Below are positions 11,801 through 23,563 of a stretch of DNA of 64,000 bases, piece after piece. Source of the stretch: Metarhizium brunneum (taxonomy: Eukaryota; Ascomycota; Sordariomycetes; Hypocreales; Clavicipitaceae); the NCBI RefSeq assembly GCF_013426205.1, contig NC_089423.1, positions 3,906,001 through 3,970,000 of the forward strand. Direction: 5' to 3'. The position numbers and the translations under genes are program-made. The notes under the pieces were generated by a model that made no database searches, was not told where the DNA came from, and was given only the letters and a program-made list of their open reading frames with translations. The stretch's first letter is position 1. Every line of letters starts with the position of its first letter.

Positions 11801-14800
11801 CTTCACTCACGACATGACGAGCGAGTACCCGAGGGGGGTGGAGCTCGTGGCCCACGTAGCACGTACGCTTGAGTTGTTGGCGCAGCCACGCTCTCACGAT
11901 AGAAACGTCTGGAGGAACCGAGTGGGCGAATCTAGGTTATTGATACGCATTTGTTGATGCCATCTGTGCGTTCGTCCGTAAAACGTCAATATTGAGTCTG
12001 CTGGTGTAGCATAAACCCCATCCATGTCATTGGATACGATGGGGAAAAAATCTTTAGCTCCATGACGGTGGCGTGAGGCAAGTGCCAGTCAGAGGGCCTG
12101 GCTGGTTGGTGCTTGCCTGGGCAGGCGCCTCAGTGCCCATCGACGGCTTCCTGTTCCAGGGCAGGAGCGAGTGAGTGTATGCAGTCTGGTCTGGCATGAA
12201 GCAATGTCGGCAAGATCGAATTCCTGAGGCCTACACTCCACTCCTCACTCTTGGTCACGACCTCAAACCAGAGTCTTATTGCATCTTTGGACTACAGGCA
12301 CATTAGCCTGTTCTCGTCTCCCCTGCGTGGTAGTAGCAGCATTATCAAGCCAATTGCCAATGGCATTTTTACATTACCACCGTTATCTAGGTGCATGGCG
12401 TCATGCGAAGGAAGGGGCACAGTACAGAATCCAGGCTTCCACGGAGTATGGACGTTACTGAACTTTCCCTTCTCACACCCTGCAATTCGCGTTACTGCTA
12501 CTAGTGACATACATGCGACGTACGATACCCGTTCCACTTTTTTAATTTACCTTAATTAATTTCTAGTCCAGCTGTGGAGCAGTGTTCCGGCCCTCTTCTT
12601 TTGATGTGTTGAGTGGATGATATACGGAGTCAAGCGTGCATACAATTGACTGAGAGATTGAGTCACGGTGCCACAGACCTGCCAGCTAACAACCCTCAGT
12701 ATCCTCCTGCAAGAGTTGGTCACAGTTACACAACCGAATAAGACGGGCGATACGGAGTACTCTTCACCTACCACGGCTCAAGGACTGAGTTGACGGCACT
12801 CCTTTCAATCAAATAACGGATAGCTTTCCAACACCACAATCTGGCCGCCACGCCGACATACAAGCTTGGAAGACACATGCTGGTTATAGACAACGAAGGG
12901 ACCGACGCGCGATCCTTGCCTACTCTCCCGCTCCCTTTGAATCTTGCGCTAATCGCGTACATATTGCTGACGCTGGGGCCGGATGCTGGCCAGATTCGCA
13001 AATACATGTACTCAGATGTCAAAGTGGTCAAGGTGGTCAAAGCCCCTCGAAATCCTGGATGCTTGCCACAACTGTCATCCACCGCAGCTGGTCCGGGGGG
13101 GGATGATACGGAGTCAGCAAATCTATAATGCTCTATAATACGGAGTACTCTCCGCCAAATCACCACTAGTAGCGTGGACTATGCAGTACTATTTTCTTAG
13201 TGGTGGGTTCCATTGCACTATGCTCCTCCTGCTAACGCCCAGAATGACTGCAATGACCGTGACATGAGCATAATGCCGCCTATAGCGACCGGGACTATCG
13301 TGGTCGCCCTCTACGCCAAGGCTCGCCAGCACATGTCAACCCCGAGTTATGCACTCGGTAAATGCGGACATGATGTTGACGTCTTTGTCTTCTTTCACAC
13401 ACTTTCCGCATTCGGCCTCTTGCCTTTGTCTTCGCGTCTCCTACTTGCCTCAAATCTTATGCCCCAGCAAGCCTACTCTGAAAACGGCCTGAGCTCCGAA
13501 ACAAAACAACGCGAACAACATGACAGACACAACGGAACCCTTGGAACGAAAGAAGGACGAAGAGGAAGAACAAAAAAAGAGCTGGGTTGCCCACACTCGC
13601 AGCATGTTTGTTACATCAACATATACTCTGGCTGCTGTAGTATGAGACACGGTGTTACACCTTTTCTTCAACAAGCGACGATCGCATTTTGGCCCTTTGT
13701 TCTTTTAACCCCTCGTCTTGGATGATGCGTCCAGAATTCTTCTTTACTCAGTCCGGGAATTGTTTCAGAGCCCCCTCATTCGGTCTCGTCTGGTTCGACC
13801 ATGCCCCCGATCATCCGTCGCGCTTTGTCTACTTGGCTCAGGTGATCACCATTCCTCGATTTGCAATGACTTTGAAGTGTCTGTCGGATCTCCCTTGCTA
13901 AGATGGAGCATAAGCGGGTCTGTCCATTTTTGGGTACCCGTGCTGGTCTGGACTAGCGACCAGGCCAGGTTACCGTGGACCACGCGATGCTGCTGTTGCT
14001 GCGGTCAACTTGACCCGTGTTGTTTCCAAACAGTAGCGGATTTCAACTACAACCCACAAGTCTTATTTCTTTCATGACACCATCTTGTCTGGCTATGCGC
14101 GGGTTGTGGATTTTGGCGGTGGTGGTGGTGGTTTTCGTTCTTTTCGGGTCAATGATTCTCGAGGTCTCGTCGCCCTTCACCATGGCTAGGCCGTCTTCTC
14201 ACTGGGTCTCGTCTGCCTAAACTCGAGGTCAAATCCGGTTTCCATGCCGTCATATTCTTCAAATTACCCCCAGGCACCCCCGGCATCTTCTTGACCGTCC
14301 CTACTCCGTGTTTTATTGCTGCTGTTTGTTCCTCTGCGAAGCAAACTGGCGGCCTCGCGCCGTCCCAAATCTTACATGCCTAGTCACGTACTCGGTACAA
14401 TGGCGAGGGAAATCACAAAAACGCATCACCCCCTCCTTTGATGCTGCGAAATTTGATTCCAGAGGCGGCAGAACCAGTCTGTCGGAAGCGGTCCACCACT
14501 CGCAGGCCGGCGTTTGTGGCTCTGCAGCAAATACTGTGACAAGTTAGTTGTGACAGAGTTTTGCAAAGGAACCTTGGCGTTGGCTGCATACATGTAGTAC
14601 CACGACATGGGAGCAAGAGCCCAGGGCCCGCAGCCAGCTTCAATGCTGCGTCGCCCATCGATGTCTGGAAGCACCCCTATCCCCGTTCCCCATTTTCCCC
14701 ATGCATCCCTCGGTCGTCCAGAACATCAACGGGCCTTTTTCTGGTGTTGGCTACCTACCTAGGCAGGTTGTTGCCCAGGCTGCCACCTTGGCGCGCTGGG

Positions 14801-16452
14801 AAGGACCGGAATTAGAGACGCCTTGGCGCACCAAGGCAGACAGAGGTTGGGACTGAGCGGACTGAGGACTGAACCACTCAGCCGGAACCAAATCAGAAGT
14901 CAGAACTCGACGCTTCCTGGACGAAAATACGCGCGATGCTGTCTCCCCATTGGCCTATACCAACCCTCCAACCCTACCCCCGTAAGTCTCAAAAACTTCA
15001 CCAGCTATTACCAAATGCTCACCCAACTAAAGCATCTCCTAGGAGGTAGGTACCTAGTACGCAGTCATGGACATAAACCTACGTCCTTACTACCTACAAG
15101 TACGTAGTGAGTACATAGAGTCCGTACGAATGCATTGTAGTGAAAAGGCATGGGTCAAGTGCAAGCACCGACAATATATCCGTCACCCAAGATTCGATCA
15201 TCTCTGGGTCCCCCCCGCACAGCCAAAGGTCCATTCTTGTATTTTATCGAATAGGACGACCGCATTTGTCGTTCCTTTTTCCTTTGTCGTTCCCAGTAGT
15301 ACTTCATCTTGCTCGCCTGTGCACATTCTCTGTCCAATCCAACGGAGGCTACCTTGACTGAGGGAGGGTGTAGAAGAAAAAGAGAGCGCACCTGTGCCTG
15401 CTCTGCCACGCCACGCCATGCCGTGTTCTGCTCTGCTCAACCAGAGTCCTGTCAGGTCGATGCCACACCCCAGAGCTTCAGTTAAATCTCGTCCCCGAGA
15501 CAAGGACCTTGTCCATCACAAGTACCCAGGTGCCAGGTACCCGCCTCACTTCGCAGGTACTACTCCGTGCCCAGCAGCCAGGTACCCAGTCATGTCTTGT
15601 ACAAAGACTGCCAAAACCAAGTGTCAGGCCGAACACTTGAGCATTCCTTTGTCCAACGTCTTTCGCCGGGCCCTTTCCCCTGTTCCCTGTACGATTCCCT
15701 GCCCTTTGCTTCCCGCTTTGGCACCGCACATGCAAAATCGACTTATGGCCAATATCGCGCGGCATCCGCGGAATTGGCAAACATCCGAGGAGAAGACAAG
15801 TACAAAACAGTACCGCAGCATGGAGCAACATGAATGGCACTGGGCACAAAGAGAACTTGGGAAAACATTGGCCAACTGAGCCCGACAACACAACGAATTT
15901 GGGACCCGTCCAAGACAATCTCCGACATCGATATGGAATGTGTGTCTGTTTCGTAACAGATATAGTTCTTTACGTCTTTCAACCCTTTTCGTCTACAACG
16001 CCAGTGCCCATGTATCATATCCCATGGGCAAGTGTTACAGGATCTATAAGGAAAAAAAAAAACAAAAAAGACAAAAACAAAGAACCGACTTCCACAATCG
16101 CCATAAGCTCCCTACCCATCCCTAGCCGCTTAACACCCGTTGTTTGCTCTTGAGCAAGTCATGGTGCAGTATCCAGTCGCTACCGTTGGCATGTCCTATA
16201 ATACTCACAGCGCTAATGCCAGGTCCAAATATAACGACTCAAAAAGAAAAATTAAAAAAGAGAGAGAAAAGTACAAATCATTACAACATAGAACCAACAA
16301 CATGATCCGCAAGACCGCTCAGCCGTGAGGGATGAATTAGTAGAAACACTTATTCCGTTCAACATGACGGATGAAAATATGCGCCAAGAAGGTTCAGACT
16401 TGCAACTCCACTTGCCATCAGCAGCCCATATAGATGGACAATCATTCATCAC

Positions 16453-17603
16453 TCAGTATTTGGTAGAGTAACGGTGCGCAGTTGGCGAGTACGGAGGGTC
16501 GTAGCTGCTGGTGTGACCATACGGATCGTCCGCATAGACAGTTGCTCTGCGCTCGTCTTCTGGCAAAAGCTCCTTGACTTCCCAGTTGTTCATACGTGTC
16601 CCCACGGAGAATTCCAGATCCTCCTTGGTAATTGAGTCCCAGTACTACCAGATAAGTCAGTCAATATCTTCCAGTCTGTCGCACTTTTGCCAAAGCCCCC
16701 ACAGGGTAAACAACATCCCAGCTGTGACGGGACAGCAAATGTTGATGAAGTGGCTATATCCATTCCTGGTGTCGGGGAGAGGGGCCATACCTTATATACC
16801 ATCATAACAGCAAGAAGGTTGCAGACTGTTGCAAAAAATAGGCCATCCAGATAGTGGCTCACAGCTGTGCAGATTTTGCTGCTAAACGCATAGAGGATAA
16901 CCTGCCCAGCCACAAAGAAGAAGACACCAAAGGCAATGTCACCAAGTGGCCAACGGTCATGCAGGGTTCTAGTTACCAAGATGACCTGCATGCCTACATA
17001 GATGAACAGCTCAATGGCGTTCAACAGATATAGAACGACAAACAGGCCTACCGTGTTGGTCGGGTTCAGGCCCGCCCATCCTTTGAAAGTAGCAAGAGAA
17101 ACAAGAAAGCTGATGGCAAAAGCAACCAAAGAGCAGATTCGCATCATCCAAACCGACAGAGGTGTGCCATCCTCATATAGCTGAAATCCCACAAACCCGT
17201 TGATAAGCAAGCATGTTACCAGCGCATTGCTCAAACCATTCTGTATGCTGACAAAGTAGGGGAATGGCCCACTAGCCGGCGGAACCACTCCAGCATCCAC
17301 AACCAGCGAGATGAAGGTCAAAATCATATATATGTAGAAGAACGATAGAATCTCCTTTCGACCAACCGCCGTGAACTTGCTACGAACATGGAGAATCATC
17401 ACGATCGTCATTATCAGTGCCACGATGTGCATAGCAGATGCGGCACCTTCGAAAATGATGGTGTTGGCCAGAGCGATATTGCGAGCATAGCAATCAGGTT
17501 CGATGCCGACACGATTTGTCGCCGGGAGGGTAGGCCCAACGCTGGCGCAAAGAGGAAGTGGCGCATTCTCACAGATTGAGGTGAAGTCACCGAAACCAGA
17601 CAT
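16453..17603 (-). CDS. CHS7: Chitin synthase export chaperone Chs7
   Basis: Endoplasmic reticulum multispanning protein that lets chitin synthases of the Chs3 class fold and leave the ER. Model: exons 16791-17603 (271 codons) and 16453-16644 (63 codons plus stop), 334 aa, over a 146-bp intron with a GTATGG donor and a TGGTAG acceptor. The N-terminus carries the family signature: [11 protein letters not shown] near residue 10, then [14 protein letters not shown]. About seven hydrophobic segments follow from residue 45 to 268. Exon 2 supplies the conserved cytoplasmic tail [15 protein letters not shown], then [15 protein letters not shown], and ends HRYSTKY. The tail exists only after splicing, which fixes the intron. 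Length and order match fungal Chs7. Confidence 0.96.
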
Positions 17604-20093
17604 CTTGCCTGTCTTCGTGATTTGTCCCCCACAAGAGGCCTATATCGAGACAGAATCTTCAGGCGACAAAGTGGAAGGTACTTCGTAAATCTGATCAGCA
17701 AGGCCCGTTGTTGAAGCCCGATGTGGTCGTGCCGTTGACCGTGGACTATACGATCTTGGGAGAGTTGAGATTCAGATCGAACGGCAGATGGTGCTCCCTA
17801 CAGAAGGATTTTTGGACCGATGTCACTGCAGCTTTGTCGTCCAACACCAGAACAATATCGAGCAGTCGGTATGCAGTCCTATCGATGTGCCTCTCCTTTT
17901 GAAAGTCTCGGGAAGGTGCTGGTCCAAATACAGCGATTCGCAGTCTTTTGGGTATTTTCAATTCGTGTTTGCGGCAAGAAATATCCGTTGATGGATCGAA
18001 AGATGCGTACTAGACGATCGAGAAGGGAGTGCTCAAGATAGGGACCATCTATGTGAGTGGCAATCGCTAATGCAGGGTTGGGAGACAGTTGTCTGATGTA
18101 AATCGGCAAGTTTTGGCCAAAGCGAAACTCTCCGCGCCGTTTGAGGACCAAGCTGAACAGCCAAATCGCCCACTCCAAGTCCCAAAGGTATGTTGCCGCG
18201 ATTTCAAATGTCGCAAGTCTCTGTATACGCTTCTTGGCCAGACGTGGCGAAGCCAGAAGGCCAAGGACGCAAAAAAGAGTGTAGATGTCGGAAACTCGGG
18301 AACCAACTAGAAGAGCGAGCGGCTGAGTCAAACAGAGCTTTTGCTCCTCGCTGGGATGCGACTAGCGATGAGAGATCAGGTCGAGGGAGGATGGGCATGG
18401 AGGAGGTAGAAATGGACATGAAGGTTCCACGTCCAGGGTCAACTGGTAGAGAGAGAGAGTCGGGGGCGGTCTCGCGGCTGTGGCTGTGGCTGTGGCACTA
18501 TTGACTACTACCCAGTTGTTGCCATAGAGGAAGGGACGACTGACATAGCGACCATGGTACATGGCCCCTCGAGTAGTGAGTGAGAAGGGATAGATGGGTG
18601 CTTGTGCCCTTGTTTGTTTCGGGTATTTGCTGGCCTCTGGTTGGCTAGTATTGCCCGTTGCCCCTTCAATGTCCACTAAAAACAAAGGCTCCAGATGCAC
18701 ATGTGCCCAGTCTGATCGTAAATCTTCGTAAACACGTCCAACCTACTTAAACCTACTAGGTACGCATGAGTTGCTGCCTTTGCTTCTTTAAACAGTTCAT
18801 TACAGGATGTGACTACTATCCACATCCCGTTTTAAAATTCACCCGGAAGCCAGTTTAGACCCAGCCGCATCTGTTCCATTGGCTGAGTCACAAGGGACAT
18901 TGTAAATACACTCTTCAGGGCATCCAGCGCCGAGATAGGCTCTCCGCGGTTTAATCTGATTCCTCGACCCGATCACATCTTATGAAACACAGAAGTCGGG
19001 CCCTCCGTAAAATGAGCCATGTTCTTCACCCATTGAACCGCCCTGACATCCCAGCACTCTGGTCCATTCTCGCACTCCAAGCGGATAACAGAAACGAGGC
19101 TAAGGGCTATGTGAGAGCCAAAGCAGGGATACGCTATTGGTGAATATTCACTCCGTACTCCCGGTGAAAACTGAACTACCCAAGTACTTATACGAGGGCC
19201 CCTAGATGTACAATGACCCCTCACTGTAGGTAAAGTAGATTCTTCATTCTCGGTGATGGTCTTGAAGCCGATCGTGATGTGATGATACATTGTCCAATCC
19301 AACCTTACTTCCGAGTCTCGGAAGCTGTCTTCACAAGCCGAGATGAAATTGATCTATCATCAAATGAAAATGCGTAATGCGTCAGTTGGCAACGCTCCCG
19401 TCATTGCTGACTTATTGTAACTATCTAATAGCTGCGCGACTAGCCAGAAGTCGCCCGATGTATAACCACAGACCAACTCACACCCCTCTGGAGGAACCAG
19501 ATAGGCACCATACAATCAAAGTCAACTCGAATGCAGAAATCATCCATCCGTCTCTCTTGCTAATGAACCTCTGTGGCTGATTTGCCATTAATTGAAAATT
19601 CGCAAAAAAACTCCATCAAATGCATTTATGAAGTGCCCAGGCTCATCCGTGACTATTCCTCCCGTGTGGTATTTGTCAACCGATCACCTCAACATGAATC
19701 ACATCATCGGAAGTTTGTGATAACATAGCTGCCAAACCGGAGCGGTTTGGGGACAAGAGATAAGAGGCCCAGAAAGCCCCAGGCCCGCAAACCGAAAAAC
19801 CTAAAAATTATTTGCAAACCCAACGCCTAATTCCATGTCATTTCATCCATGCCTGCGTTTCCATGTAGTGTCTAAAAACATTCGTACAAATGACGAAAAC
19901 AAAGGCCATGCTTATATAAAACACAAGCAAGCTCGAGTCTAATTTCGTCCGGTCCGGGGAAATAGGAGTGTAAAGTTGTCATCTTCCAAGTCAATTTGCA
20001 GCCTACATTATCACTGTAGTGCACATCGTTGGTACCTGCGGCGCCAAATTGCTCATTGTTCAAACGGAGCGAGACACTTGAGTGCAAACACCC
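17604..20093. other. Intergenic region
   Basis: Lies between the 5' end of CHS7 and the 3' end of the cyclin gene, both on the minus strand. It should contain the CHS7 promoter and the cyclin 3' UTR. One inverted motif copy CTCCGTAC lies at 19151-19158 and a CTACTAGGTAC patch near 18754. No frame has recognisable coding content. Confidence 0.55.
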
Positions 20094-22273
20094 TTAGGAC
20101 GTAAAGTGGCCCTGGTGCGGACCGTGTGGTATAAGATGCTGTTGCTGACCTCGATTGTAGACCAAAAATTCAGGTACGATGCCGGTTCGTAGATCGTGTC
20201 GCCGACCTAGTGGCTGATAGTGCATCTGATTCGGCTGGACTGGAACCGAAAGATGATACTGGTCAAGAGACGCCGATGGTGGCGGACAAAGAAGCCTGTT
20301 GACGTGCCGGATGGGCTTGTACGGGCTAGCCCGATGCTGCAAATACACACTTGGCGAATTCGATATCGGAGTATGAGCGATAGGCGTGTGAACCGCGGAT
20401 CCAGGCCCGAAAGCTTCCACCAGTGGTGAGGAACCATAGGCAGGCGCCATATTTCTAGGGCTGTGGTGCTTCGTCGGAGTACCATAGGGCACCTGTGGGT
20501 GTATCGGCAAGCCTGTAATTGGATAGGTAGATCCGGTTATTGCGGATGAAGAAGAAGCTGACACGGATTGCGGTTGCAAGGCCACGGCAGACGGCGTACC
20601 AGTCTGATAGACAGTTGACATTGCTCGAACACCCGATTGAAGAGGAGGTAGAGATACCACCTGTTGAGATGCAGATGGAACCGAGCCTTGAGAGGAAAAA
20701 TTTTGGCCCGTTGCGAACTGATCGGGGCTATGACTCGTCACCACAGTTAGGTGAGGAACTGGTAATCTGGTACTGTCAACATGTCCATTCAGTCGTGTAC
20801 TGGAGGCTCCTTGGACAATTTGTGCAGCGGCTGAATGCACCATTCGTTTAGCAGGATGCTCCGTTAGATCCTCGTCGGGACTTCGTTTGCGAGAGGATGG
20901 TACAGGGATCGAAATTTTCGATGCCAGTGGGGATGTAGCATTGGACTGGTAAGCCGACACATTTTGACAATGTCTCGAACTCGGTGAGAGATTAAACTTG
21001 GTCGAAGGCGTGAATGGCGGGATTCCAGTTCCAGTTGGCGACGGAAGGGGCGAATATAGCGCTTTGTGACTAGGAGAAGGGATATGAACGGGAGATACTG
21101 GAAGATTGGAAGCTCGCTCATAATAATCATGGAAACAGGATAGTTTCACAATCCACTGCTCCCATTCCTCCTTTGAAGCCAACAAGTTATATCGCATGTT
21201 GCTGAGGAACTCTACTTCCATCACATGAATTTCCTGGACAGCGAAACAAGATACCTCCGCCCAGGTTTTGTTGGTATATGTGTTATCGTCCAGAACTACC
21301 GATAAACAACAATTAGCTTTCGCTGCATTCAAATCAAGTCAGTCACAATTCAATTATACATACACTTGTTCCCAAGCATCAACGCCACTGTCAAAAGTCG
21401 ATATTCGCTACCAGCACGTCCCTTTATCTGCGGTGTCGACATCTTCAAACGATATATGAACAACAGGGCCAACAAGATGACATTCTGGGTGACTTGGGTC
21501 GTTGACAGAACATTGTATACCCATTTTCGAAACTGTTCATGAGGCTTTGCCAAGGCGGGGAGTCGCTGGATTGATGCGTTGGGTTGTCGTGATCGAATCG
21601 ATTCAGCTTTCTTCAGCTCGTCAATAGACTCGAACCAAAATAAACAGGTCATCTATGAGGCCCCCCCAATTCTTGTTAGCACCCCAGTCGTTGTTTGGAC
21701 TCGCAGCCTAGGATACAGCAGAATACAACCAACCTGAGCAGCAAAGTCGGATAGGTTTCCTCCAGTATGACTAATACACTTGGGCATTTGCAAGCTGTGG
21801 TAAATCAACGTTTCTGAGCCTCTACGGGGAGTGGTCGAATGAGAGCGCTTAGCCGCTACTGAAGATTCCGTAACAGGAGTTAAGGAACTAGGAGGTTGAC
21901 GCAACATCGGATCTGCGGCCGGTTCTGTCGATAAATAGGGTCCATTTCGGAGCTGGACTTGTTGGGATGCATAACGGTACTGGTGAGAACTTCTTGCATC
22001 ATCCACAACCGGCTTGATGTGGCTAGAATGAGATAATGCTGAGGGGTACCCAGATAATGTACGGCCCTCAAAAGTCGGCATCGCAGGTTGATATGCTGTG
22101 CTCATGTCGTCGACCGGTGGTGTCCTAAGCCCGTTGCCCAAACCTGAAGACGTACTGACCAGAGGGAGCTTTGGCAGGACAACACCACAGGTAAGATTTC
22201 GTCCCCGGCGGTTTTGGCACGTCGTAGGTGAAGGGAGCAGACACGAAAGTGTAGAAGTTATTTTAACGGACAT
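20094..22273 (-). CDS. Clg1/Pho80-like cyclin
   Basis: Regulatory subunit expected to bind a Pho85-type cyclin-dependent kinase. Model: exons 21734-22273, 21364-21652 and 20094-21295, 676 aa. Intron 1 (81 bp) joins DFAAQ to MTCLFWFES. Intron 2 (68 bp, GTATGT donor, GGTAG acceptor) restores LGNKFLDDNTYTNKTWAEV, the centre of the Pho80-type cyclin box at about residues 170-330. The helices VTQNVILLALLFIYRL, EIHVMEVEFLSN and WEQWIVKL fit the fold. The C-terminal 330 residues are Ser/Pro/Gln-rich and probably disordered. The first in-frame ATG is at 22273, but the first 40 residues are not family-like, so an upstream exon or a later start (GNGLRTPPVDDMSTAYQ is the first conserved-looking stretch) is possible. 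Confidence 0.85.
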
Positions 22274-23246
22274 GGAGAGAAACGTCTGCACATTTGGTGT
22301 TAATCCGGGTCAAGATGGCACTGGATTGTGACTCGAGAAGAAGAGTTGCCGTGATCTTCGGCATTCGAGGTGGGCGACGTGGGATTGTCCAGAGTCGCAA
22401 GTTCGTTCGTGAAGAAGTGGGACAATGGGAATTATCCGCATCCAAGAATACAGTGAATAGGGCAGCGGGAAGGATACACGAGTAGGCCGTGGTTGTTTGT
22501 TTTCAAAGAGATGTTCGGGCTATGAAAACGAAGGGCCTTGCAGGTGGCAGCGGTTGTCGTTCTGTGATTGTGGTGTAAGTGTGCGTAGCTCGTTGAAAGA
22601 CACCCCCCTCGGTTGCACTTACTGTGGCCGCTCAGCAACAGAAAGACAAAAGGAATGCAGCATGCAGTTAATTTTCTTCCACAGCTGCACTTTGATTTTC
22701 ACCAGAACGGGCCCATGATTGAAGAAAGAAAAGGGTCAAAGACGACACGGATCGTGTCGTGGAAACCAAGGAGACATGACCCGGCTCGGCTGATATGAGG
22801 GACAGAGGGAGAAAGACGACGGTCTCGGCGTAAATGGTATGGTGGAGGGATAGATGGTGTTCAAGGTTCAAACGGGGCTGTGGTTGGTTCCAGGGCGCCA
22901 AGGCGAGGGCCACCGTCGGTGGTTGCTGGGCCCGCGTTTATGCTTCTGGCTGCCGGGTCAATCAATGAGAGTCAATTGGACGGCACAGGGGGGGCGTGTG
23001 GCAGCAGCCGACAAGTTGAGAGAGGAGTGAGGGTGAGGTGAAAGACGAGTTGTAAGGACCCAGCCAGAGCAAGTCGCACCTGCGCTTGCACTTGCACGGG
23101 CTGATGACAGGCAACTGGGGCAACTGCCTACTAGGTACTAAGTAGGTAAGGGGGGCCCCGAGCACAACTGAAGGGAAAGAGCAGCCCAGTGGACTGGGGG
23201 GAGCTGGGACAGGATGCGAGACGAAGGCGCTGGATTTGGTGGTGCC

Positions 23247-23273
23247 TGCCACTTCTGCCACTTCTGCCACTTC
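23247..23273. repeat. 9-bp triplicate
   Basis: Three exact copies of TGCCACTTC in non-coding DNA. Confidence 0.85.
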
Positions 23274-23547
23274 AACACCAAGCCTGCAAATTAGAGCCAT
23301 GACGGATACGTCCAGGTACCTGCGCTCCACCACGGCTGCCACGGCTGGCAAGTACCTCCATGGCGCCACCGCTGAGACAGTGTACTTGCCGGAGACTTCC
23401 ACGCAAGTAGTAGTGGCTTTGTCCAGGTTCTAAGTTTAGCGAGCACTCGCGGCTGTGAAGGCAGAGTCAGCTGCCACGCCGAACTTGAGAGAGCCGAGAA
23501 ATGAAAATGTCGAAAGGAATCCGCTTCTAAAGTTTCTATTGAGACCA

Positions 23548-23563
23548 TACGGAGTACGGAGTA
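23548..23563. repeat. Tandem TACGGAG heptamer
   Basis: TACGGAGTACGGAGTA, the same tandem form as at 8803-8820. Confidence 0.8.

Larger units (their letters stand above)
6795..16452. other. Long gene-free region (9.7 kb)
   Basis: No open frame here has domain-like content, and no set of frames could be joined by convincing splice sites. The region is not strongly AT-rich. It holds the tandem hairpin repeat at 7402-7500, a 9-bp minisatellite at 7885-7920, a GT-rich tract at 8421-8478, and many TACGGAGTAC and AGGTACCT-like patches (for example 8803-8820, 10222-10260, 11516-11532, 12751-12760, 13137-13148, 15038-15060). It separates two minus-strand genes, so its left part should contain the promoter of the DUF3716 gene and its right end the 3' side of CHS7. 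Confidence 0.55.

Noticed and set aside
22274..22291. Start of the cyclin at 22291
   Set aside because: That codon is GTG; the first ATG in frame is at 22273.
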